This document shows, one piece after another, positions 55,476 to 63,919 of a stretch of 64,000 nucleotides of DNA. Below the pieces are notes generated by a model. It worked only from the letters and a program-made list of their open reading frames with translations. It was not told the origin of the DNA and searched no databases. This DNA comes from Clostridiaceae bacterium AF10-41 (GTDB taxonomy: Bacteria; Bacillota; Clostridia; Clostridiales; Clostridiaceae). The position numbers and the translations under genes are program-made. Location: positions 50,374 through 114,373 of the forward strand of contig JAQCTH010000003.1 of assembly GCA_027686065.1 (NCBI GenBank), in the 5' to 3' direction. Numbering within the stretch: position 1 is the stretch's first letter; each line of letters begins with the position of its first letter.

Positions 55476-56159
55476 ATGCTTAGGGAGTTTGGAGAAAAGT
55501 TAATTATGGAAAAAATAATTACTGATGATTTTTTATCAGCAATGCAGGAAAATATAAGACCAGTAAACGAATTAATGACTTACTATCGCTGTGCGATAAT
55601 GGAGGTTGAAACTAAGTTCAATGTATTAAATGAAGAATTTTCAGTACAATATGATAGAAATCCAATAGAAACTATAAAATCTAGACTAAAATCTAATGAA
55701 AGCATCTTGAAAAAGCTTAAAAGGAAGGAGCTATCCTTTTCATTACAATCAATAGAAGAAAATATAAATGATGTTGCAGGGGTAAGGGTAATTTGCTCCT
55801 TTCCAGAAGATATTTATATGTTGGCAGATTGCTTGTTAAATCAAGATGATATTAGACTGATAGAAAGAAAGGATTATATAAAAAATCCTAAAAGAAGTGG
55901 ATACAGAAGCTTACATTTAATTATAGAAGTACCAATTTTCTTAAAGAATAAAAAGAAATATATGAAGGTAGAAGTTCAACTTAGAACAATAGCTATGGAT
56001 TTTTGGGCAAGCCTAGAGCATAAATTGAAATATAAGAAAAACATTGCTTCAGAAGAAATTGAATTTCTAGAGAGAGAATTAGTGGAATGTTCAGAAGTCA
56101 GTGCTGCTTTAGACAAGCGAATGGAAGATATAAGAAATAGGATAGAAAAAAAGTTATAA
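55476..56159 (+). CDS. relQ: Small alarmone synthetase (RelQ/YjbM-like)
   Basis: A 227-aa single-domain (p)ppGpp synthetase. The RelA_SpoT region runs about 50-185: DVAGVRVICSFPEDIYMLA, KDYIKNPKRSGYRSLHLIIEVP and VEVQLRTIAMDFWASLEHKLKYK hold the synthetase catalytic and substrate residues. There is no HD hydrolase domain and no TGS/ACT. The ATG at 55476 is chosen because GAGGGATGA precedes it; a GTG at 55461 is in the ribosome site. A strong terminator follows. Confidence 0.92.
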   Translation: MLREFGEKLIMEKIITDDFLSAMQENIRPVNELMTYYRCAIMEVETKFNVLNEEFSVQYDRNPIETIKSRLKSNESILKKLKRKELSFSLQSIEENINDVAGVRVICSFPEDIYMLADCLLNQDDIRLIERKDYIKNPKRSGYRSLHLIIEVPIFLKNKKKYMKVEVQLRTIAMDFWASLEHKLKYKKNIASEEIEFLERELVECSEVSAALDKRMEDIRNRIEKKL

Positions 56160-56179
56160 TATAAATTTTAATAATGATG

Positions 56180-56224
56180 AAAAATGCCCCTGAAAATATT
56201 ATATAATATTTTCAGGGGCATTTT
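56180..56224 (+). terminator. Terminator of relQ
   Basis: Arms of about 20 bp (56181-56201 and 56204-56224; core GCCCCTGAAAATATTA) with a tight loop and four T. Confidence 0.88.
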
Positions 56225-56293
56225 AGAATATAATAATTATAAAATAGAAAGAATTAATTAGATACTTTGAAATTACTTAAGGAGAAATTAATA

Positions 56294-57400
56294 ATGCAAA
56301 AAAAGAAGTTGGTGAAAATAGCATTGAAGATAGTAGAAGTTATATTAATATTAATTACAGCAATTACATTGTTTATATATATTAACCCTATATTTGGAGG
56401 GAGAATATCAAAAGAAGATAAAAGTGATTATGAAAAACGTGCAGAAAACTATGTAAATGGAAGGTTTATATATCCATCAGAATATGAAATAAAAAATGAA
56501 TTTACTGATAATCCTGTATCAAAGAAAGAAAAAGTTCCAAAAGGAATAGTACCATCAGCAAATCCGTCAATTAGCAAGACGTCAAAAGAGGAATTTGCAG
56601 TAACGTGGTTTGGACATTCGAGTTTATTAATTCAAATGAATGAAATGAATATTCTTATTGATCCTATATTTTCTGAACGTTCATCACCTATTTCTTTTAT
56701 GGGGCCAAAACGTTTTAGTGAAGCATCAATAAAAATAGAAGAATTACCTGAAATAGATATAGTAATTATTTCTCATGACCATTATGACCATTTAGATATG
56801 AAATCAATTAAAGAACTTGATAGTAAAGTAAGCAAATATATAGTACCACTAGGAGTAAATAAACATTTGCAGCGTTGGAATATTGATGAAAGTAAGATTC
56901 AAGATATGGCATGGTGGGAAGAAATGGAAGTGAATGGATTAACAATAGCATGTACTCCAGCTAGACATTTTTCTAATAGAAAAGGCTTCAATATTAATAG
57001 GACACTTTATGCTTCTTGGGTATTAAAGAATGAAAACTACCAAGTTTATGAAAGTGGCGATAGTGGTTTTGGGGGACATTTTAAGGAAATACGTGAAAGG
57101 TATGGTGACTTTGATTTCGCTATTATGGAAAATGGACAGTATAATATGAAGTGGCATAGCAGTCACATGTTTCCAGAAGAAGCAGCTGAGGCCTCAAAGA
57201 TATTAGGAGCTAAAAAGGCTATTCCAATTCATTGGGGAGCCTTTGTATTATCAGATCATGGTTGGGATGACTCAGTAGAAAGATTTGTAAAAGCTTCTGA
57301 AAAGCTTGATACTGAGGTAATTACCCCTAAAATTGGAGAAACTGTATATTTAGATAAATATTTAAATTACCAAGAAAAGTGGTGGAAGGATATTGAATAG
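56294..57400 (+). CDS. MBL-fold metallo-hydrolase (NAPE-PLD/UlaG-like)
   Basis: A 368-aa protein with one N-terminal membrane segment (about 12-33) and a metallo-beta-lactamase domain. VTWFGHSSLLIQM, the metal motif SHDHYDHLD, ARHFSNR, YESGDSGFG and IPIHWGAF are the expected ligands and loops. Relatives hydrolyse phosphodiesters such as N-acyl phosphatidylethanolamine. The ATG at 56294 has AAGGAG at nine bases; a TTG at 56267 lacks a site. It is 55 bases before the carbamoyltransferase-like gene. Confidence 0.88.
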   Translation: MQKKKLVKIALKIVEVILILITAITLFIYINPIFGGRISKEDKSDYEKRAENYVNGRFIYPSEYEIKNEFTDNPVSKKEKVPKGIVPSANPSISKTSKEEFAVTWFGHSSLLIQMNEMNILIDPIFSERSSPISFMGPKRFSEASIKIEELPEIDIVIISHDHYDHLDMKSIKELDSKVSKYIVPLGVNKHLQRWNIDESKIQDMAWWEEMEVNGLTIACTPARHFSNRKGFNINRTLYASWVLKNENYQVYESGDSGFGGHFKEIRERYGDFDFAIMENGQYNMKWHSSHMFPEEAAEASKILGAKKAIPIHWGAFVLSDHGWDDSVERFVKASEKLDTEVITPKIGETVYLDKYLNYQEKWWKDIE

Positions 57401-57455
57401 AATTCAATAAAGTCATAAAAAAGTATATAATACAGGTTGGGGAAAGGGTATGTAA

Positions 57456-58292
57456 ATGAAAAATTTAATAAGACTAACTGATTATAAATCAAGAGATATA
57501 TATGATATTTTTAGAATCGCAGATGAAGTAGAAGCGGGAAAGTATAATCAAATATTAAAGGGTAAGACTATTGTTTTGTTTTTTCCAAGTTCTAGTATTA
57601 GAACAAGAGTTACCTTTGAGAAAGGAATATATTTATTAGGTGGTCAAACAATATTATTTCCTACTGAAACACTAGATAAAAAGGAGAATCTAAAGGATGT
57701 ATGTGGATATATTAATAATTGGGCTGATGTTGTAATTGTAAGACATAAAGATATTAGAGTTATAGAAAAAATTGCACAATTTTCAAATGTACCAGTAATT
57801 AACGCAATGACGGATATAAATCATCCTTGTGAAATGATTTCAGATATGTATGCACTTTCTAAAATCAGAGAAGATTTCACTAATGATAAGTTTTTATTTT
57901 GTGGAGTAAAGGGTAATATTGGACTGGCTTGGAAGGAAGCTTCTGAGGTTATGGGATTTAATTTATGCCAAAGTACTGCAGATGGATATGAAATTGACGG
58001 AATAAAAGTTTACGATAATATAATTGAAGCAGTTAGGGGAAAAGATATAATTTGTACAGATTCTCTTCCAGCTAGTTTTTCATCATATCTTAAAGACTTT
58101 CAGATAACTAAGGAATTAATGAGTATGGCAAATGAAGGGGCAATATTAAATCCTTGTCCACCATTTTATAGAGGAGAAGAAGTATCAGAAGATGTAATAG
58201 ATTCAAAATATTTTGTGGGATATGAATTTAAAAAATGCTTATTAAGTGTGCAGCAAGCTATTATAATTTATTGTTTGGCAAAATATTTATAA
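57456..58292 (+). CDS. Divergent ornithine/aspartate carbamoyltransferase-family protein
   Basis: A 278-aa protein, shorter than typical OTCase (310-330 aa). The carbamoyl-phosphate loop is SIRTR (residues 47-51), against STRTR in the family, and the HPCQ motif is HPCEM. The second domain has GVKGNIGLAWKEASEVMG. The ornithine-binding SMG loop is missing (TDSLPASFSS), and the HCLP loop reads NPCPPF. It probably acts on another substrate, or is a knotted/ygeW-like relative. No arginine gene is near. Confidence 0.75.
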   Translation: MKNLIRLTDYKSRDIYDIFRIADEVEAGKYNQILKGKTIVLFFPSSSIRTRVTFEKGIYLLGGQTILFPTETLDKKENLKDVCGYINNWADVVIVRHKDIRVIEKIAQFSNVPVINAMTDINHPCEMISDMYALSKIREDFTNDKFLFCGVKGNIGLAWKEASEVMGFNLCQSTADGYEIDGIKVYDNIIEAVRGKDIICTDSLPASFSSYLKDFQITKELMSMANEGAILNPCPPFYRGEEVSEDVIDSKYFVGYEFKKCLLSVQQAIIIYCLAKYL

Positions 58293-58334
58293 AAGGGTAT
58301 ATAGTTCTAAATTTATAGAACTATATACTCTTTT
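58291..58334. terminator. Bidirectional terminator
   Basis: 18-bp arms (AAAAGGGTATATAGTTCT / AGAACTATATACTCTTTT, with one G-U) between the convergent carbamoyltransferase-like gene and the sir2 remnant. Confidence 0.85.
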
Positions 58335-58335
58335 A

Positions 58336-59001
58336 TTATAGATTATTAACTGCTTCTTCTAAAACTTTGCCAATAGAATCATGAATAACTAAATTAGCCT
58401 TATTATCAGCAGAAGTTGTGCTCTTATTTATAAGAATAAGATTCTTACCTCTAAAGTAATTAATAAGTCCAGCAGCAGGATAAACAATAAGTGAAGTACC
58501 GCCAATTATTAAAGTATCTGCTTTAGATATAGCTTCAATAGCACCTCTAATAGTAGCATCATCTAAACCTTCCTCATAAAGAACAACATCAGGTTTAACT
58601 CTTCCACCACATTCTGTACAAGTAGGAACTTCTTTTGATTCTAGGATAAATTTTTCATCATAAAAGGCATTACAGCTGATACAGTAATTTCTTAATACAG
58701 ATCCATGTAATTCAAAAATATTTTTACTTCCAGCTTTTTGGTGAAGTCCATCTATATTTTGAGTTATAACTGCCCTTAATTTTCCTATTTCTTCAAGCTT
58801 AGCTAATGCTATATGAGCTTTGTTAGGCTTAGCTTCAGGATAAATAAGTTTAGCTTTGTAAAAATTGAAGAATTCCTCAGGATATCTAATATAAAAGCTA
58901 TGAGAAACTAATTGTTCAGGAGTAAAGGTTATATTAAGCTTTTCATTAAAAAGTCCATTAGCACTTCTAAAGTCTGGAATACCTGATTCTGAGGAGGGAT
59001 G
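58336..59001 (-). pseudogene. Sir2-family NAD-dependent deacylase, N-terminally truncated
   Basis: Read on the minus strand the frame is open from ESGIPDFRSANGLF to a stop at 58336, with TQNIDGLH, catalytic FELHGS, four zinc cysteines (CISC...CTEC), GGTSL and NKS motifs of sirtuins. The first 20 or so residues, with the NAD-binding GAGxS, are missing: before ESGIPDF the frame runs into unrelated VYIHPSS and has no usable start codon. So about 215 codons of a CobB-like gene remain. A very similar C-terminal end lies at the window edge (63920). Confidence 0.88.
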
Positions 59002-59012
59002 GATGTAAACCC

Positions 59013-59052
59013 ACTTATAAAATTATTAATATTAATTAATAATTTTATAAGT
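59013..59052. repeat. Perfect 18-bp-arm palindrome at the sir2 break
   Basis: Arms ACTTATAAAATTATTAAT / ATTAATAATTTTATAAGT with a 4-base loop, about ten bases beyond the point where the sir2 coding sequence breaks off. It may be a terminator or a deletion/insertion scar. Confidence 0.7.
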
Positions 59053-59113
59053 ACCAGCTTAAGTATTTATTTTTATACTTTGTAGAAAATAATATTTGAG
59101 GGGAATGATATAA

Positions 59114-59692
59114 ATGTTTTTATTAGAATATATTAAAAATCCAAGGAAAGTAGGCGCTATAGCATCAAGCAGTAAATATCTTGCATATGAGATGATAAAT
59201 TCTATAGATTTTGAAAAGACTGAATGTATAGTTGAATATGGCCCAGGAACTGGAGCATTTACTGAAAAAATTTTATCAAGGGCGAAAGACACAACTACTA
59301 TAATATTAATTGAAATAAATAATGAATTTTATAATACTTTAAAAAATTTATATGGATATAAAAGAAATGTTATTATATTAAATGATAGTGCAGAAAATAT
59401 TAAGGATATTATAAAAAGGTATTCAATAAAGAAAGTAGATTATATAATATCAGGACTACCTTTTGCTTCTCTTCCAGAAACAATGAGCAATACAATATTA
59501 AATAAAACAAGTGAAGTTATAGGAGCGTCTGGACAATTTATTACTTTTCAATATACACTTTTTAAGAAAAAGTATATAAAAAATTTTTTTTGTAAAATAG
59601 AGCATAAAAGGGTTTTGAGAAATATTCCACCAGCTTATGTTTTAAGATGTAATGGAGGTAGCTATGAATCGAAGAATATTAGTAGCAGATGA
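59114..59692 (+). CDS. SAM-dependent methyltransferase (phospholipid N-methyltransferase-like)
   Basis: A 192-aa class I methyltransferase. The N-terminus YIKNPRKVGAIASSSKYLA and the motif I region VEYGPGTGAFTEKIL match the PmtA/KsgA-like group; ILIEINNEF, ILNDSAENI and DYIISGLPFASLP are motifs II-IV. The GLPF at the catalytic position suggests amine methylation (lipid or base). AGGGG precedes the ATG. The end overlaps the response regulator gene by 29 bases, so they share a transcript. Confidence 0.82.
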   Translation: MFLLEYIKNPRKVGAIASSSKYLAYEMINSIDFEKTECIVEYGPGTGAFTEKILSRAKDTTTIILIEINNEFYNTLKNLYGYKRNVIILNDSAENIKDIIKRYSIKKVDYIISGLPFASLPETMSNTILNKTSEVIGASGQFITFQYTLFKKKYIKNFFCKIEHKRVLRNIPPAYVLRCNGGSYESKNISSR

Positions 59693-60341
59693 TGATAAAG
59701 AAATCAGGGATTTAGTAGAAATATATTTAAAATCAGAAGGATTTCAGATAGATACAGTTTCGAATGGAGAAGAAGCAATGAAAGCTGTAAATGAGAAAGA
59801 CTATGATTTAGTAATTTTAGATATAATGATGCCTAAGATGGATGGAACAACAACACTAATAAATATAAGAAAAGAATACACTATGCCAATTATATTTTTA
59901 ACTGCAAAAAGTGAAGAAATTGATATGATTCAAGGACTTACTTTAGGGGCAGATGATTATATTCCAAAGCCGTTTAGTTCTATGCAACTTATTGCAAGAG
60001 TAAAGGCACAACTTAGAAGGGATACAGTTTTTAATAATAGCAGTAAAAGTATTATTAAAATAGGAGATTTAGAAATAGATACAGAAATGCATAGAGTTAC
60101 AGTTTGTGGTGAAGAAAAAAGTCTTACACCTACTGAATATAAGATATTAGAGTTACTTGCAAGAAATAAAAATGTTGTATTTAGTGTAGATAAAATCTAT
60201 GAGTCTATTTGGAGAGAGAAGTTTGCAGTTGCAGATACTTCTGTGATGGTTCATATTACTAAACTTAGACAGAAAATAGAGAAAGATTCTAAGAACCCTG
60301 AATATATAAAAACTGTTTGGGGAGTAGGGTATAAGATATGA
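59664..60341 (+). CDS. OmpR-family response regulator (VanR-like)
   Basis: A 225-aa regulator. The receiver (about 1-118) has ILVADDDKE, the phosphoacceptor in LVILDIMMPKMDG (about Asp52), FLTAK and PKPF. The winged-helix output (about 130-225) ends VWGVGYKI. The ATG at 59664 follows GGAGG at five bases. It overlaps the sensor kinase start by four bases. TTAAG/CTTAAT repeats elsewhere in the window could be its targets, but this is speculation. Confidence 0.94.
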   Translation: MNRRILVADDDKEIRDLVEIYLKSEGFQIDTVSNGEEAMKAVNEKDYDLVILDIMMPKMDGTTTLINIRKEYTMPIIFLTAKSEEIDMIQGLTLGADDYIPKPFSSMQLIARVKAQLRRDTVFNNSSKSIIKIGDLEIDTEMHRVTVCGEEKSLTPTEYKILELLARNKNVVFSVDKIYESIWREKFAVADTSVMVHITKLRQKIEKDSKNPEYIKTVWGVGYKI

Positions 60342-61630
60342 TAAACTTAAGAAAGAATAAGTATAATTTAATTCTAGGTATTTTAGTTGGTATTTTCTTA
60401 GCTCAAATAGTTTTAATAGAGGGAAGTGCCATAATGGCAAATGAACAAAATATCGAATTTATAAATAGTGATTGGCCAAGTAGAGAAAATATAATTATTA
60501 ATGCCAGTGCACTTAGTGTATTTTTACTATCAATAATAATATTTAATAGTAAGGCTTTTAGAAAAATCAATTTTGATAAAATCAGTATTTATTTATTTTT
60601 ATCACTTTTAATAACACTTTTTGTAACATTTGAAGGAATGTTTATTTTATTTAGAATTGTTGAAAATATAGTACCTAATGTACCTAAGTATATTGCCAAT
60701 AATCATTTGATTTCAGTGAATATGGGATTTGTAGTAATTGTAATAGGTATTGGAATATTTCTAGTAACATTTGTATTCCTTGTTAATCGAAAGGTAAAAT
60801 ATATTAAGTTCTTAACAACAGAAGTAAAGAAGATAAAAAAAGAGGGATTTGGAAAGACAATTGAAGTAAAGGGTGGAGATGAACTTTCTGATCTTTGCAA
60901 AAGTATAAATGATATGTCTCTAGAACTTGGAGATAGAATAAAGAGAGAAAAGAATATTGAAGATAATAAGCATGAGTTAATAACTAATATTTCTCACGAT
61001 TTAAAAACGCCATTAACATCAATAGTTGGGTATTTAGATCTATTGAGTAGAGATAATATTAATGAAGAGACAAGGGATAAATATATTAAAATAGCATACA
61101 ATAAAAGTTTAAGACTTAAATCATTAGTTAATGAGTTGTTTGAATATACTAAGTTAACAGGAAATGATATAAAATTTGAAGAAAACAGGATTAATATATC
61201 TATGTTATTAAATCAGACAGTTGGAGAAAATATTATTAATTTTAGTAAACGAAACATAGAAGTTGAACTTAATAATTCTTATAATGAGTTATTTTGCAAT
61301 ATTGATCCATTAAAAATGTTTAGAGTTTTTGAGAATCTAATAAGAAATGCAGAAAAATATGCAGATTCAGATTCTAAGTTTATTGTTTCAGTAAATGTTG
61401 TTGATGATAATGTAAAAATATCTTTTATTAATAAATGTGCAGGTTTAGTGGAAGATGATATAGAGAAGTTTTTTGAGAGATTTTATAGGCAAGATAAGTC
61501 TAGGAATAAAGAAGGGACTGGTCTTGGATTAGCAATAGTTCAAAGAATTATAGAGCTTCATAATGGTAGTATTGAAGTAGAAAAAGAAAATGAAAATATA
61601 AAATTTAGTATTACATTAAAAAAAGCATAG
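60338..61630 (+). CDS. Sensor histidine kinase (VanS-like)
   Basis: A 430-aa kinase. Four membrane segments in the first 155 residues, a HAMP-like linker, HisKA with TNISHDLKTPLTSIVGYLDLL (phospho-His at about 214), and HATPase_c with NLIRNAEKYA, FYRQDKSRNKEGTGLGLAIVQRI. The extracytoplasmic loops are short, so it probably senses within the membrane, as in peptide-antibiotic sensing kinases. ATGA overlap with the regulator. Confidence 0.94.
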   Translation: MINLRKNKYNLILGILVGIFLAQIVLIEGSAIMANEQNIEFINSDWPSRENIIINASALSVFLLSIIIFNSKAFRKINFDKISIYLFLSLLITLFVTFEGMFILFRIVENIVPNVPKYIANNHLISVNMGFVVIVIGIGIFLVTFVFLVNRKVKYIKFLTTEVKKIKKEGFGKTIEVKGGDELSDLCKSINDMSLELGDRIKREKNIEDNKHELITNISHDLKTPLTSIVGYLDLLSRDNINEETRDKYIKIAYNKSLRLKSLVNELFEYTKLTGNDIKFEENRINISMLLNQTVGENIINFSKRNIEVELNNSYNELFCNIDPLKMFRVFENLIRNAEKYADSDSKFIVSVNVVDDNVKISFINKCAGLVEDDIEKFFERFYRQDKSRNKEGTGLGLAIVQRIIELHNGSIEVEKENENIKFSITLKKA

Positions 61631-61653
61631 CTAAAATAAGGCTATGTTTTTTT
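61619..61653 (+). terminator. Terminator of the two-component operon
   Basis: Arms AAAAAGCATAGC / GCTATGTTTTTTT (one G-U) overlapping the last kinase codons, with seven T. Confidence 0.8.
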
Positions 61654-61755
61654 CATTTTTAAAGTATTAAGAAATATTAATATTTTTATATATAATTGTT
61701 TAAATCCTTTCTATTAATATATAAACAAGTTAAGTGAGAGAAGGGATAATTAGTT

Positions 61756-61869
61756 ATGCAATTAACTATAATATTAATTTTTTTAGTATTGTTTTTAAAT
61801 AAATGTTATTTAGCAATGCTAACATTAGCAATATCATTAGGAGCTTTTTATTATTTAAAAAAACATTAA
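61756..61869 (+). CDS. 37-aa hydrophobic small membrane protein
   Basis: A short frame, MQLTIILIFLVLFLNKCYLAMLTLAISLGAFYYLKKH, forming one or two membrane segments with a basic C-terminal tail. AGAAGGGA (61739-61746) gives a good ribosome site nine bases upstream. It lies 17 bases before the DedA-family gene, whose ribosome site follows its stop, so the two are probably one operon. No family recognised. Confidence 0.55.
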   Translation: MQLTIILIFLVLFLNKCYLAMLTLAISLGAFYYLKKH

Positions 61870-61886
61870 TTTGGAGGAATGAAGGT

Positions 61887-62546
61887 ATGGTAAGAAAAGA
61901 TCGTAGCAAATTTATAAAAAAAATAATTATTGTTATGTTAGTTTTAGCAATAGGATTAATAGCAGCTTTTTTCTTAACTAAGATAGTTACTTTAGTTAAT
62001 GAATATGGATTTGAAAGTTTATTAAGTTTGTATAAGGAAAAAGCAAAATTAATATATTTCTTAGTATGTTTTTTACAACCTATAATATTGCCTTTACCTG
62101 AACCAGTTACAATAATGGGAGGAAGTTCACTTTTTGGTTCAAAAAGTGGAGCAACTATTGGATTTATTGGAACTTTTCTTGGAATAATATCAATGTTCTT
62201 TGCATCTAAATATGCAGGAAAAGCTATTGTAAATAAATTAGTAGATGAAAAGAAACTAGAAAAATTTAATAAATTTATACAAAAGAATGAGATGTTAGTT
62301 ATATTAATGATATTTATTTTACCTATATTACCTGATGAAGTAATCTGTGTTGGAGCAGGGGTTGCAGGGATAAATACATATAAATTTATTGGTGTAGCTG
62401 CTGTATCAAAATTAATTACTTCAGTTTTATTATCTTATTCTTTAGACTTAATAAAGTTTAATGCAGTAACAATGACATCAATTATTATATTAGTTTTAGC
62501 TGGTTTGATAGTTTATAAATATAAAGACTCTTTAGGGGATTTTTAG
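61887..62546 (+). CDS. TVP38/DedA-family membrane protein
   Basis: A 219-aa protein of the SNARE-associated/VTT domain family. Membrane segments lie near 13-33, 52-75, 80-105, 135-160, 165-190 and 195-213; PIILPLPEPVTIMGGSSLFG and GTFLGIISMFFASKYAG are the re-entrant loop and Gly-rich region. Relatives translocate phospholipids or undecaprenyl phosphate. The ATG at 61887 has GGAGG upstream; longer in-frame starts overlap the small membrane gene. Confidence 0.85.
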   Translation: MVRKDRSKFIKKIIIVMLVLAIGLIAAFFLTKIVTLVNEYGFESLLSLYKEKAKLIYFLVCFLQPIILPLPEPVTIMGGSSLFGSKSGATIGFIGTFLGIISMFFASKYAGKAIVNKLVDEKKLEKFNKFIQKNEMLVILMIFILPILPDEVICVGAGVAGINTYKFIGVAAVSKLITSVLLSYSLDLIKFNAVTMTSIIILVLAGLIVYKYKDSLGDF

Positions 62547-62549
62547 CTT

Positions 62550-63097
62550 CATAAGTATTTACATAGGAACAATAGTTGAAGAGAGTAATTTATCTATAAA
62601 TATTTGTAGTGAATTTACATCAACACTTTCAAATCAAATATTATTAATTATGTGGGCAATAATTATATCAGTATATATTGCAGCAGAATATAAAAATGGT
62701 TTTGTTAAGTCTATAGAAGGACAAATCTCATTTAGCAACATCTAAATTTTTATTGGTGACAGTTTATACTATAGCAATGTTTACTGTAAGTTTTATTGGT
62801 ATATAAATAGCTGCTGTAATATTTGGGAAAGGTAATATTGTATTTTATTTTGACACTCAAATGATTGCATTATGGTGCGTTCAGCTTGTGTTATATGTAG
62901 GTTTTGCAGGGATTTATATTTTAATAGCTGCATGGACTAGGGGCTCTTCCTTTGGAATAGCTTTAGGGACATTTTCTGGATGTGGATTAACAAATATGAT
63001 TTATAGTGGAGTTAACTTGCTAATTAACAAAATTGGTATTGTTTATCAGAGTATTCAAAGATGGATTGCTATTTATAAAGGTTTTGGAATAATATAA
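62550..63097 (+). pseudogene. ABC-2 type permease, broken
   Basis: The first part reads ISIYIGTIVEESNLSINICSEFTS...IISVYIAAEYKNGFVKSIEG, then shifts frame near 62733; the second part (HLATSKFLLVTVYTIAMFTVSF) hits a stop near 62808; the last part from 62820 is open to 63097 (IALWCVQLVLYVGFAGIYILIAAWTRGSSFGI). It resembles BcrB/lantibiotic-immunity type permeases. At least one frameshift and one nonsense codon, and no N-terminus or partner ATPase, so it is dead. It may be what the nearby two-component system once controlled. Confidence 0.82.
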
Positions 63098-63117
63098 AGT
63101 ATCTTACTAATAAGTCT

Positions 63118-63885
63118 ATTCTTGGATAAAGAAATACCAAACAAAAGGTATAGAAGCTTTACAGGACGGTGGTGGTAAACGCAAAAAAGAAAGTGAAATG
63201 TTTGAGTTGGAAAAGTTAAAAGCTAAAAATAAGCTACTTGAAGCTGAAAATCGTAGACAACTAATGGAGATAGAATTCCTAAAAAAGCTCGATGAAGTAG
63301 AAAGGAGACGATTTTAAGCCAAGTAAGAAACGAATCAATATACATTACAATACAAGAGTTAAATATTAAAAAAGTATTTCCTATAATAGAATTATGTGAA
63401 TTTGCTGGTATTGCACGATTTGCGTACTATAAATGGCTAAACCGTGACGAAAGTAGCAATGAACAATTCAATCAAGAATTACTGCCGTCAATAAAAAATG
63501 CTTATGAGGAAAAACAAGGAATACTAGGATATAGGCAAATGACAACTAAGTTAAATCGTGAAAATGAGTTTCATGTAAATTAGAAAAGAATTTACAGACT
63601 TATGTCAATTATGAATTTAAAATCTGTTTGTCGTAGGAAGAAAAAATTACAAGAAAACAACACCGCAAGTAGCAGCGAAAAATACTTTAAATAGGAATTT
63701 TAATTCTAATAAATTCGGTGAGAAATGGCTTACAGATGTAACTGAAATGAAAAACGTCTTAACTCTATGACACCACTAGAGTATAGAAAATATTTATTAG
63801 AATCTGTAGCATAAAATATAGCTAACCACAAACGTGATTAGCTATATAAATTATTTTTATTTTTTCAACTGTCTACTTGACAGGG
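63118..63885 (+). mobile_element. IS3-family (IS150-like) insertion sequence remnant
   Basis: OrfA survives as its C-terminal 66 codons (63118-63317): WIKKYQTKGIEALQDGGGKRKK and a leucine-zipper-like stretch, with no N-terminus. OrfB starts SQVRNESIYITIQELN... through EFAGIARFAYYKWLNR and GYRQMTTKLNRE, hits a stop near 63581, and then only scraps remain: FGEKWLTDVTEMK from the DDE core and TPLEYRKYLLESVA at the end (63814). Most of the catalytic core is deleted. TGTCTACTTGACAGGG at 63871-63886 looks like the right terminal inverted repeat. Confidence 0.85.
63819..63852 (+). terminator. Hairpin after the IS3 remnant
   Basis: Arms ATATAGCTAA / TTAGCTATAT around CCACAAACGTGA, followed by a T-rich stretch. 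It closed the former transposase operon. Confidence 0.7.
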
Positions 63886-63919
63886 AGAGGTTTATAACGC
63901 GACAGCACCTTTGTTTTTC

